Shown: piece after piece, positions 24,028-31,973 of the stretch
How the letters are laid out: every line of letters begins with the position of its first letter
Numbering within the stretch: the first letter of the stretch is position 1
Assembly: GCA_964507045.1 (NCBI GenBank)
Contig: CAZDOO010000003.1
Coordinates: forward strand, 1-64,000
DNA from: UBA8199 sp964507045
Lineage (GTDB): Bacteria > Verrucomicrobiota > Verrucomicrobiia > Limisphaerales > UBA8199
Length of the DNA: 64,000 bases
Direction of reading: 5' to 3'
Program-made: the position numbers and the translations under genes
Notes under the pieces: generated by a model
What the model was told of the DNA's origin: nothing
Seen by the model: only the letters and a program-made list of their open reading frames with translations
The model's database searches: none

Positions 24028-25400
24028 GGATCATCAACCTTAACCCGGACACGAGCATCGGCGCCAGCGCCTGGTTCGTGGACCTCGAGGGTCACCGGCT
24101 GCTGATGGATGCCGGCACGCATCCCCGGCGCGAAGGCCGGGAGGCGCTGCCGCGCTTCGACTTGGTTCAGAAGGAGGAGGTGGACGCGATCGCCATCTCG
24201 CATTGCCACCACGACCACGTGGGATCGTTGCCGGTGGCACAGCGCTACTTCCCCCAGGCCCATATCCTCATGACCGAGCTGAGCTACTTCCTGGCCGAGC
24301 GGGTCCTGCACAATTCGGTCAACGTCATGAAGCGCCAGCGCGACGAGCTGGGCCTCAAGGAATACCCGCTCTACAGCCACGGCGAAGTGGACGAGTTGGC
24401 CCCGCGCATCCAGGGCTTCAAGTACAACCGCGAGGTGGATTGGGCCGCGTTCCGCAAGACCCGCGCCGGATTCGTCTCACCGACCCTGGAGTTCTATGAC
24501 GCCGGCCACACGCTCGGCTCCGCCGGCATCATGGTCCGCGGCCGGAAGGAAACCCTTTTCTACACCGGCGACGTTTGCTTCCACGACCAGACCATCCTGC
24601 GCGGCGCCCGCTTCCAGGACGTGAAGGCTGACGTGCTCATCATGGAAACGACGCGCGGCAACCGCCAGCTTCCTCCCGGCTTCACGCGCGAAGCGGAAAT
24701 CGAGCGCCTCAGCCAGGCCATCCAGCGCGTGCTTCGCCGCCGAGGCTCCGTCCTCATCCCCGCCTTCGCCCTCGGGCGCACGCAGGAAATCCTCGCGCTG
24801 CTTGCCCTCCTGATCCGCGCCGGCAAACTCCGGCCGCAGCCAATCTATATCGGCGGGCTGAGCCGCGTCTTCACGGAAATCTACGACCTCGAAGCCCACC
24901 GCACGCATCGCCAATACCCCAACCTGCAATTTCACGACGCGCTGAACCTCGAGGTGCTGGACCAGGGACAGGTCGAGAACTTGAAGCTCACCGGCGGCCG
25001 GCTCTTCGTCATCACCGCCGGCATGATGAGCGAGCACACCGCCTCGCACAACCTGGCGCTGCGCATGCTTGAAGACGAAAAGCAGGCCATCTTCTTCGTC
25101 GGCTACGCCGATCCGGACACGCCGGGGGGCCGGCTCAAAGCCGCCAAGCCGGGGGAGAAGTTCCGCTTCAGCCCCGCCGTCGGCGAGATGAAGCGCTTGT
25201 GCGAAGTCGAGGACTTCAGCCTGACCGCGCATGCCAACCGCGAGGACCTGCTGGACTTCGTCGGCGAAGTCGAGCCGCGCGTCGTCCTGCTCAGCCACGG
25301 CGAAGACGACTCGCGCCAGTGGTTCGCCGACCAGATCCGCGCGCGCCACCCGAAGATGAAAGTCATGCAGCCCAAACCGGGCGAAGTGGTGGAAGTTTAG
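24024..25400 (+). CDS. beta-CASP metallo-beta-lactamase fold hydrolase (RNA-processing type)
   Basis: The 458-residue protein starts with GTG. It has the MBL metal motif HCHHDH (residues 60-65), a later DAGHTLGSAG (motif 3), TGDVCFHD (motif 4) and beta-CASP elements: ETTRGNR, RGSVLIPAFALGRTQE, SEHTASHN and the C-terminal LTAHANRED and LSHGEDD. These are features of CPSF73/YSH1-like and archaeal-type ribonucleases and related metallo-hydrolases. It likely cleaves RNA in the cytoplasm. A four-base overlap couples it to the preceding secreted protein gene, an odd pairing. Confidence 0.88.
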   Translation: MRIINLNPDTSIGASAWFVDLEGHRLLMDAGTHPRREGREALPRFDLVQKEEVDAIAISHCHHDHVGSLPVAQRYFPQAHILMTELSYFLAERVLHNSVNVMKRQRDELGLKEYPLYSHGEVDELAPRIQGFKYNREVDWAAFRKTRAGFVSPTLEFYDAGHTLGSAGIMVRGRKETLFYTGDVCFHDQTILRGARFQDVKADVLIMETTRGNRQLPPGFTREAEIERLSQAIQRVLRRRGSVLIPAFALGRTQEILALLALLIRAGKLRPQPIYIGGLSRVFTEIYDLEAHRTHRQYPNLQFHDALNLEVLDQGQVENLKLTGGRLFVITAGMMSEHTASHNLALRMLEDEKQAIFFVGYADPDTPGGRLKAAKPGEKFRFSPAVGEMKRLCEVEDFSLTAHANREDLLDFVGEVEPRVVLLSHGEDDSRQWFADQIRARHPKMKVMQPKPGEVVEV

Positions 25401-25567
25401 CCATCGGTTTGCCGAGATTTTGCGGTTGCCCTCCCTGCCTGAAACGGTGGCAGAGGCTCGTGCTTTGAGCCGGCGGAGGCGATTGGGGCCTGCCGGTGTC
25501 TTTCATCATGCCGGTGGGCCGATGCGCTGGCGGGCTTTCAAATTGGCGGCTTCATGGCTCTCCGAGT

Positions 25568-26266
25568 TTACGGTTGCGCCTGCCGAGGGGAAGCACACGA
25601 CCAGACAGGAGCGCCTTGATAAACAACACCCGTAAGCTTGATCTTCACGATTGTTGCCGCTCTGGTTTTCTCCAGGGTGTCGGCATAAGCTGCTTGTTGT
25701 TTGGCTAAATTGGCTTCCGCTTCTTCAATTTGGACCCTGGGACCGTGTTTCACGTAATTTGTAAAAACCGGGCCGTACGCAGCAGCCATATTCGCGTCAT
25801 GGACAACCGCCTCCGCACGCCTCAATTCCCGTCTCCCGCTTTCAACCGAAGACTGCAATTCGGCAAGCTGAACCGCCTGCTGGTTCCGACTTTTCAGAAT
25901 GGCCTCCACGGATGGTGGCAGAAGTTGAATCAAGATATCGCCGTTCACCTGCTCTCCCTTCACTGTGCATTTCTTGTAGTAACCCCCTGCCGACACTGCG
26001 CCTTCAAGTTTAATCACCTCGACTTCTTTCCATTCTTTCGCCTGTTCAGCAGCCAAATAGACCCGGTTGCTTTCGGTCAGGTAAGCAATCGGGACAGCAA
26101 AAGACTTGCCGTCGGGGAGCTTCATAGTGACTGAATTGCCCACAAAGCCAACGACCTCTCCTTGCATGGTCTTGCCGGACTTCTCAAACGTCCAAGTTCG
26201 CATTTCGGCCACCGCAACCGCCGTTACCGTCAGCAGCAATCCAATCACCTGTAGTTTGATCTTCAT
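25568..26266 (-). CDS. secreted protein with SHD1-like domain and coiled coil
   Basis: The 232-residue protein has a signal peptide (about residues 1-20, ending AVAVAE) followed by RTWTFEKSGKTMQGEVVGF, then TMKLPDGKSFAVPIAYLTE. This is the SHD1 (SLA1 homology 1) pattern that is common in secreted proteins of Planctomycetes and Verrucomicrobia. A long helical, probably coiled-coil region follows (about residues 120-205, LQSSVESGRRELRRAEAVV). No catalytic motif is visible. The base composition seems a little lower in GC than its neighbours. Function unknown. Confidence 0.7.
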   Translation of the reverse strand: MKIKLQVIGLLLTVTAVAVAEMRTWTFEKSGKTMQGEVVGFVGNSVTMKLPDGKSFAVPIAYLTESNRVYLAAEQAKEWKEVEVIKLEGAVSAGGYYKKCTVKGEQVNGDILIQLLPPSVEAILKSRNQQAVQLAELQSSVESGRRELRRAEAVVHDANMAAAYGPVFTNYVKHGPRVQIEEAEANLAKQQAAYADTLEKTRAATIVKIKLTGVVYQGAPVWSCASPRQAQP

Positions 26267-26634
26267 CGTTGCCTCACTTATATGAACGAGAACCGCTCAT
26301 AGCCGCGAGGGTATCCGAGAGCGCAAGTTACGGTCCAGAATAAAGGCAAACATGTTCCTTGGCGTCTGGGAGTATCCAGGCCCAGTCTTCACCGGCTGCG
26401 CCGTCTTGTTTGCAGCGTCGAGCCCGATCGAGTGCGGTGCTTGCCGAAGACATTCATCCGGTGCCGACGGAGGCCACGGATGAGGTCGGAGGCAAGTCAA
26501 TCACCATTGACAACCCTGAGATCCCCGAAGTGGCACGGCTTAGCAGTTAGGGGTCGGCAAGGTGGCAATTCGGCGGTGTTGGAAGCGGGTAAAAAATCTC
26601 GTCAGCCGGGGCCTGTCCGGGTAGGGTCGCGGCG
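26267..26634. other. intergenic region, possible gene remnant
   Basis: A protein-like C-terminal stretch is readable on the plus strand from about 26436 to 26550 (LAEDIHPVPTEATDEVGG, then ITIDNPEIPEVARLSS and a stop). It has no start of its own that looks genuine and may be the end of a decayed gene. Nothing else was recognised; a promoter for the sulfatase gene could not be fixed. Confidence 0.25.
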
Positions 26635-28035
26635 ATGAGCATGACACGGAAGGGTCTGGCTGGATTAGCCGTGGCGGTTATGGTGCTGGCGTCGGGCCAA
26701 TGTGCGACCAGCCACGGGGCGGAGACGAAGCGGCCCAACATCGTCTTCATCCTGATTGATGACTTGGGCTGGGCGGATGTGGGGTGCTTCGGCAGCAAGT
26801 TCTACCGGACGCCGAACATTGACAAGCTGGCGGCGCAGGGCATGCGCTTCACTGACGCCTACGCCGCGTGCGCGGTTTGCTCGCCCACCCGTGCCAGCAT
26901 CCTGACTGGCAAGTACCCGGCGCGGCTGCATCTGACGGATTGGATCCCCGGGGAGGGCGACAAGCCGGCCCATGCCTTGCTCGTGCCAAAGTGGCGGCAG
27001 TTCCTGCCCCTGGAAGAAGTCACCATCGCCGAGGCGCTCAAGCCGGCCGGCTACGTGTGCGCCAGCATCGGCAAATGGCACCAGGGCGGCCCCAGGTATT
27101 TCCCGCAGCACCAGGGCTTCGATCTCAACATCGCCGGCGGCGATATCGGGCATCCCGCTTCCTACTTCTGGCCTTACGAAAGCAAGACCCACACTGTGCC
27201 CGGCCTGAAAGCCGATGGTCATGCGGGTGAGTACCTGACTGACCGGCTGACCGATGCGGCGGAGCGCTTCATCCAGCAGAACAAGGCGGGGCCGTTCTTC
27301 CTCTACTTCGCCCACTACGCCGTGCATACGCCGTTGGAGGCCAAGCCGACGGTGGCGGCCAAGTACAAGAATCGAGCGCTGCAAAGCGGACAGACCAACG
27401 CCGTCTATGCCGCGATGATCGAGAGCGTGGACGACAGCGTGGGGCGCATCCTGCGCACGCTCGACGCGATGGGCATTGCCAGCAATACGGTGGTGGTGTT
27501 CATGTCCGATAACGGCGGGCTGTGGCCGCGATCCACCTCAAACGCGCCGCTGCGCGCCGGCAAGGCGTATCCGTATGAAGGCGGCATCCGCGAGCCACTG
27601 ATCATCAAGTGGCCCGGCCCCATCCAGCGGGGCACAACGTGCAGCGTCCCGGTCAGCAGCATTGATTTCTTCCCGACCTTCGTTGAGCTGGCCGGCGCGA
27701 AGCTGCCTGGCCCCGTGGACGGACGCAGCCTGGTGCCGTTGCTCAGGCAGAGCGGGACGATCGAGCGCGAGGCCCTCTTCTGGCATTATCCGCATTACTG
27801 GAGCAACAACCGTGTGCGCCCCTATGGTGCCGTGCGTGCCGGCGATTGGAAGCTGATCGAGCTTTACGAGGACATGCGCGTAGAGCTGTATAACCTGAAG
27901 AACGATCTCGGTGAGGCCCATGATCTCGCCAAAGAAAGGCCCGAGAAGGCCGCCGAGCTGCGCACGCTGCTGCACAACTGGCGCCAGTCTGTGAACGCCC
28001 AGATGCCAGCGCCCAATCCCGACTTTCCGCGTTGA
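26635..28035 (+). CDS. secreted sulfatase (arylsulfatase A type)
   Basis: The 466-residue protein is a formylglycine sulfatase. It has a signal peptide (about residues 1-29), the metal-binding N-terminal RPNIVFILIDDLGWADVGC, and the C-x-P-x-R maturation motif CSPTR at residues 82-86, where Cys becomes formylglycine. Further family residues include TGKYPARLHLTDW, GKWHQGG and FMSDNGG. Sulfatases of this group remove sulfate esters from polysaccharides or glycans in the periplasm and are abundant in Verrucomicrobia. It is upstream of other polysaccharide-related genes. A formylglycine-generating enzyme is not seen in the window. Confidence 0.93.
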   Translation: MSMTRKGLAGLAVAVMVLASGQCATSHGAETKRPNIVFILIDDLGWADVGCFGSKFYRTPNIDKLAAQGMRFTDAYAACAVCSPTRASILTGKYPARLHLTDWIPGEGDKPAHALLVPKWRQFLPLEEVTIAEALKPAGYVCASIGKWHQGGPRYFPQHQGFDLNIAGGDIGHPASYFWPYESKTHTVPGLKADGHAGEYLTDRLTDAAERFIQQNKAGPFFLYFAHYAVHTPLEAKPTVAAKYKNRALQSGQTNAVYAAMIESVDDSVGRILRTLDAMGIASNTVVVFMSDNGGLWPRSTSNAPLRAGKAYPYEGGIREPLIIKWPGPIQRGTTCSVPVSSIDFFPTFVELAGAKLPGPVDGRSLVPLLRQSGTIEREALFWHYPHYWSNNRVRPYGAVRAGDWKLIELYEDMRVELYNLKNDLGEAHDLAKERPEKAAELRTLLHNWRQSVNAQMPAPNPDFPR

Positions 28036-28160
28036 ACGTGGCAGTCACCGGGCGCTGACCTTTGCCGCGGGGGCGACGTCAGGGGGGAGAAGTCCTTCAG
28101 CCACATCGGCTTGTTCCGGTCTGCACTGCCAGCGTCTTCGGCAGGTTTGGCGGCCCTGAC

Positions 28161-28188
28161 TTGACTGTGACTGGCCCGGGCGTAATCT
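28161..28188 (+). promoter_or_regulatory. promoter of the nucleotidyltransferase gene pair
   Basis: TTGACT (28161-28166) is followed after 16 bp by TAATCT (28183-28188). The predicted start near 28195-28196 coincides with the ATG of the first gene, so its mRNA would be leaderless. The hexamers and spacing are nearly identical to the rpmH promoter. Confidence 0.6.
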
Positions 28189-28195
28189 GCCCTGG

Positions 28196-28450
28196 ATGAT
28201 GGCGAGCGTGAATGACGTGAAGGCAGAGGCTTTGGAGAGCGGTGCGCCGGCAGCAGCGGCCGCCGCGTCGGCAAGCCGCGTCAGCCCGGACGATGGCGTA
28301 GACGTCGGGTTGCTGGAGGACAGCCTGGCCAGGACACCGTGGGAGCGGATGCAGGCCAACGATGACGCGTTGCGTTTCGCCGACTCCCTCCGCGCCGCCA
28401 TGGAGAAACGGAATGCAAAACCTCAGCGAACTGACGCGCCGACTCGTTGA
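28196..28450 (+). CDS. small protein upstream of a nucleotidyltransferase, possible antitoxin
   Basis: The 84-residue protein has an Ala-rich, low-complexity first half and a more ordered C-terminal half (VGLLEDSLARTPWERMQANDDALRFADSLRAAMEKRNAK) that looks helical. Its end overlaps the start of the nucleotidyltransferase gene by 38 bp, so the two are tightly coupled. Short partner genes overlapping MNT/AbiEii-type nucleotidyltransferases are often antitoxins or binding partners. No DNA-binding motif is evident, so this is inferred from context only. The first of two adjacent ATG codons is taken as the start. Confidence 0.5.
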   Translation: MMASVNDVKAEALESGAPAAAAAASASRVSPDDGVDVGLLEDSLARTPWERMQANDDALRFADSLRAAMEKRNAKPQRTDAPTR

Positions 28451-28883
28451 GGGCCAGGTCGAGTTCGTCCTGATCGGGGGATTTGCTGCCGCCGCGCACG
28501 GCGTTACGCTGGTCACCCGTGACGTGGACATCTGTTGCCGGTTCAACGAGGTGAACCTAATGCGCCTCCAAAAGGCGTTTTCGGATCTGCACCCGACGCA
28601 TCGTTCAAGGCCCGATTTGCCGCTGGCGCTGATCCCCGGCCAGTGTGCCGGTCTCAGGAACCTTTATCTCAAGACCGACCTGGGCGCGGTTGATTGCCTC
28701 GGGGAAGTCCTGGGCGTTGGCGATTATGACAGCGTCTTGGCGCATAGTATTGAGCTGGAACTGCCGTTCGGCAGTTGCAGGATTCTCGACGTCGAGACCT
28801 TGATTCGCGCCAAAGAAGCGATGAATCGCGACCACGACCGGGTTACCGTAAGGCAATTGAGAGAACTCCAGCGCCGCCAGTAG
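28413..28883 (+). CDS. nucleotidyltransferase-fold protein (AbiEii/DUF6036-like), possible toxin
   Basis: The 156-residue protein shows a pol-beta nucleotidyltransferase core: QVEFVLIGGFAAAAHG (GG near residues 22-23) followed by TRDVDICCRFNE, with the DxD metal pair at about residues 37-39. A third acidic residue is probable in GAVDCLGEV. The C-terminal ETLIRAKEAMNRDHDR is typical of AbiEii/DUF6036-type proteins. Related proteins act as toxins that modify tRNA or proteins, or in housekeeping nucleotide transfer. The start at 28413 is chosen because the fold begins there. It overlaps the small upstream gene by 38 bp. Confidence 0.7.
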   Translation: MQNLSELTRRLVEGQVEFVLIGGFAAAAHGVTLVTRDVDICCRFNEVNLMRLQKAFSDLHPTHRSRPDLPLALIPGQCAGLRNLYLKTDLGAVDCLGEVLGVGDYDSVLAHSIELELPFGSCRILDVETLIRAKEAMNRDHDRVTVRQLRELQRRQ

Positions 28884-28950
28884 CGCCGGCTTGCCCGCGT
28901 TTCCGGCTCGCGGGAGCTGCAGCCAGCGCTCTGCCGGAACGCTGCTGCCA

Positions 28951-30741
28951 TCAGCGCTCCGCCCCGGCCTTTGGAATCTGGCTCTTGTAGCCCGCCAGCT
29001 TGGGCTCGAAGTCCTCTCCGCCTTCCTGCAGGCAGCGCACGCCCTCGCGCCGCGCGATGCGTTCGAAGTCCGCCACCACCTGCGCATAGCCGTCCCCAAC
29101 GAATCCCGGGCCGCGCACGCACTTCACGTAGAGGATCGGCAGCTCCGCGCGCTCGACGCGCCGCATCAGCTCGTCGTCGCCCCTGGCCAAGGCCTTAGCC
29201 CGTGCGAAGATCTCCGTCGCCCGCGTCACGAAGTCCTTGGTGAAAAACGGCGCGTCGATCGGGTAGCGGATGCCGCCCGGAGGCGTGGCCATCTCCGGCG
29301 CGTGCTCGGTCCGCATCTGCTGAAGCAGCGCCTCATATTCCTCCAAGGCTGGGGCGGCCTTGCCGTAGTGGCCTTGGATGAAATCCCGCGCGAGCGCCTT
29401 CTCGTCCCAGGACGGATTCCAAAGCAGCTTGGCCGTGACCCAGCACTTCATTTGGTCCCGCTCTGCCGGCCCCTGGTAGCCGCCCTGGAGCATGACGCCT
29501 TCAGCATTGTTCCTGATCCAAAAGCGAATATTGGCCGCCATCATGTCCAGGTTTGGCATGGGAGCCAGGTAATGGCTGAAGTTGACATTGTAATCCCAGA
29601 TGTAGATGCGGTTATGGACAGCGCCCCAGGCGCTGGCCAGCTTCGCCACATCGCACTGCTCAGCGGGTGTGAATGGCCGAGACCACGCTCCGACGGAGTC
29701 GTTGCACAGGCGAATGGCGACGTTCTTGCGCGGGCGCACCGTCTTGGGCACCTGGATCGTCTCCAGGTAGGCCAGCGTGTCTATGACGACGTCGGGGTGT
29801 TCCGATTCGATGGCGGCGGCCACCTGGTTGACGAGGAACAACTGGTTGGCCATATCCGAGCCTTCGGCGGCGCGCAGCTGCTTACAACGCTCACAGAGGC
29901 AGCTTAACTGGACGTCATTCTTGGAGACACTGATGATCTCAGTGTGGGGATTGTCCTTGAGCACTTGGCGCACATGCTCAATCGCGATCTTCACCACCTC
30001 GGGGTGGGTCGCGCAGAGTTGGGCGGTGGTGCGGTTGCCGTCAGCCTGCTGGGCGAAGTAGTCCGGGTGCTCCTTGAAGTATTTATCCGGCGGCAGGATC
30101 TGCGCCGCCGTGTGCACGAACATGCCGTCGTAGTCCACGTGGCCGCCCAGTTCCTCGGGGACGGCGGCGTCGGGGGCGTTGGCGCGGTTGCGCAGCGACC
30201 AGGCCGGATCGAAGGCGCAGCGATAGAACGGGTCGCGGATCTTCAGTCGCGGCACGTAGCCGCGCGCCACCGGCGCGATGACCAGCGTGTTCGTGCGCGG
30301 CAGGAGGATGGAGTCGTTGGCATAGAAACGGCAGCCGAGGTCCTCCTCCAGCAGGGCATAGACCGCGTTCATGACCCCGCGGGTCTTGCCGCCCGAGAGG
30401 ATGATCTGGCCGCCGCTGACCGCGATGGCATAACCCTCGTCGCCCAGCGAGCCATCGGTGCGGATGGTCAGCACGCTGCCGCGCGCCCTGCCGGGGTTGA
30501 TGGGAAGGATCGCGCCGGTCATCTCCTTGATCCAAAGCTGGAGTTGGGCGGCAGCATTGGTCTCCTGCGGTGTGGGGCGATCCGGGAGCTGGATGCCGCC
30601 CTGAGGCTTACTGGCCTTCACCACCTTGACCTTGCCGGCAGGTTTGCCCGGCGGCTTAAGCGAGTTGACCCATTCCGCGCGCGCGTCGGCGCAGACGAGA
30701 ATGGCAATGATTACAGCGTAGAAGGTAGTGCGCGTATGCAT
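28951..30741 (-). CDS. secreted DUF4838 domain protein (glycoside hydrolase-like)
   Basis: The 596-residue protein has a signal peptide (about residues 1-22), an N-terminal alpha/beta domain with TPQETNAAAQLQLWIKEMTG and GVMNAVYALLEEDLGCRF (about residues 60-140, like the GH20/GH67 N-terminal domain) and a large DUF4838 domain with ISVSKNDVQLSCLCERC and YLAPMPNLDMMAANIRFW. DUF4838 proteins are found near sulfatases and glycan-degrading enzymes in this phylum and are suspected glycoside hydrolases, but the reaction is not established. It is in the same orientation as the two propeller-like genes upstream, separated from them by an inverted repeat. Confidence 0.85.
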   Translation of the reverse strand: MHTRTTFYAVIIAILVCADARAEWVNSLKPPGKPAGKVKVVKASKPQGGIQLPDRPTPQETNAAAQLQLWIKEMTGAILPINPGRARGSVLTIRTDGSLGDEGYAIAVSGGQIILSGGKTRGVMNAVYALLEEDLGCRFYANDSILLPRTNTLVIAPVARGYVPRLKIRDPFYRCAFDPAWSLRNRANAPDAAVPEELGGHVDYDGMFVHTAAQILPPDKYFKEHPDYFAQQADGNRTTAQLCATHPEVVKIAIEHVRQVLKDNPHTEIISVSKNDVQLSCLCERCKQLRAAEGSDMANQLFLVNQVAAAIESEHPDVVIDTLAYLETIQVPKTVRPRKNVAIRLCNDSVGAWSRPFTPAEQCDVAKLASAWGAVHNRIYIWDYNVNFSHYLAPMPNLDMMAANIRFWIRNNAEGVMLQGGYQGPAERDQMKCWVTAKLLWNPSWDEKALARDFIQGHYGKAAPALEEYEALLQQMRTEHAPEMATPPGGIRYPIDAPFFTKDFVTRATEIFARAKALARGDDELMRRVERAELPILYVKCVRGPGFVGDGYAQVVADFERIARREGVRCLQEGGEDFEPKLAGYKSQIPKAGAER

Positions 30742-30751
30742 AAGAACGTCA

Positions 30752-30870
30752 GCCCGCTAAACATGCTAAAGGACGCGAAAAGCGGAGCAGGCAGATGTAT
30801 GGAGAACCAGTGCCTTCCCGAAGATCAATCATTCCGGACCCCTTTCGCGTATTTAGCGTGTTTAGCGGGC
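30752..30870. repeat. inverted repeat of the CGCTAAACACGCTAAA type
   Basis: Arms of about 30 bp at 30752-30782 and 30841-30870 pair with few mismatches: GCCCGCTAAACATGCTAAA against the complement of the right arm, GCCCGCTAAACACGCTAAA, each followed by ACGCGAAA. The spacer is about 58 bp. The right arm overlaps the last codons and stop of the propeller-like gene on the minus strand. In one frame the repeat reads KHAKYAK, a tail pattern familiar from misannotated proteins in Verrucomicrobia, so it is probably a dispersed repeat. It may stop or process the transcript between the two minus-strand genes. Confidence 0.7.
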
Positions 30871-31965
30871 AAGAATTCTTGGGAAGTAGAGCCACAGGTG
30901 GCCGAGGCCGTCGTCCTCGCCGAAGAAGATCTGGCCATCGCGTCCCATTGCCGCATCGCCGAAGACGTAGCCGTAGCGCCGGCGCTCCAGAACCGAGACC
31001 GCCACGCCGAGATTGCTAACCATGCGGGTAGCCGGGTTGTAGCAGAACATCTTGGCCATCTCCGGCCCGCAGAAGCCAAAGACGCGGCCATCATAGGTCA
31101 CCGCCATCGGGCCTACCGGAGCCAGCAGTGTCTTCCCCAGCGGCGCGCTGAACCCTCGCTCTTCATCCAGCGAGAACAGGTTGCCGTCGCCGTCGGCGGT
31201 GTAGAGCAAACCGTTGCAAGTGTCTCTGGCCCAGGTAAGCGGCGCGCTTTCCCAGGCACCCGCCGGCAGCTTCACCGCTTGCCGCGTGAGCTTTCGCGCT
31301 GCCGAGTCATAGCGCCAGAGCGAGTCGCCCGTATCCTTGCCGAAGATGCTGCCCTTCGAGCCGAGGGCGACACGTCCCTTGCCGGGTACTTCTCCGATCA
31401 CCTCAGGCTTGCCCTTTTCGGCGTCCACAGCGAACAGGCTGTGCGTGGTGGTGCCAACCACCGAAGTCTTGGCGCTGTCGGCCACGGCGTGGACGATGCG
31501 TTCGCCGTCCACCTTGCCCCAATCATCAATGGACGGGCGGCTGAACCCCCACTCCTGGATCAAGTCGAAGGGCAAGCCCTGGTATGAGGTGGCAACAATG
31601 CGCCCGCCGCCTGGGCCATTGACGCAGCTCACGACCTTGGACTTGGCACAGCAAACCGCGGCACAATGGTCCGCCCCGGCCGGCATCCCCAGGTCAAACA
31701 CGATGCCCGTGACGCCGTGAAATATGCCCACAAAGAGATGGGTCGCCCGGCCACTCGTGCCGCCGTAGATCATGCCGTCGCCGGACACGTCCAGCGCCGT
31801 GATGTGGCTCTCATCGGCGGGGATGGGGATGCTCGCCCCCGGAAAGCACGTGGGGAATGCCGCCATCGTGCCCTCCTTCATGAAGGTGCCGTGCACGATC
31901 TCGTCCGTGAGCGCCTTCGCCTCCGGCGAGTTCATGTCATACTTGATCTTCTGCTTATCGCTCAT
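30862..31965 (-). CDS. beta-propeller-like protein of unknown function (second of a pair)
   Basis: The 367-residue product starting MSDKQKIKYDMNSPEAKALTD has no signal peptide. It contains blade-like segments: ITALDVSGDGMIYGGTSG, KGRVALGSKGSIFGKDTGDSLW, GNLFSLDEERGFSAPLG and MAVTYDGRVFGFCGPEMAKMF. That suggests a six- or seven-bladed propeller. It follows a Tat-signal propeller gene with a four-base overlap if the upstream ATG at 31977 is used; the start at 31965 has a better-placed GAGG. No catalytic site is recognised. The pair may act together on one substrate. Confidence 0.6.
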   Translation of the reverse strand: MSDKQKIKYDMNSPEAKALTDEIVHGTFMKEGTMAAFPTCFPGASIPIPADESHITALDVSGDGMIYGGTSGRATHLFVGIFHGVTGIVFDLGMPAGADHCAAVCCAKSKVVSCVNGPGGGRIVATSYQGLPFDLIQEWGFSRPSIDDWGKVDGERIVHAVADSAKTSVVGTTTHSLFAVDAEKGKPEVIGEVPGKGRVALGSKGSIFGKDTGDSLWRYDSAARKLTRQAVKLPAGAWESAPLTWARDTCNGLLYTADGDGNLFSLDEERGFSAPLGKTLLAPVGPMAVTYDGRVFGFCGPEMAKMFCYNPATRMVSNLGVAVSVLERRRYGYVFGDAAMGRDGQIFFGEDDGLGHLWLYFPRILAR

Positions 31966-31973
31966 AGCTCGCC

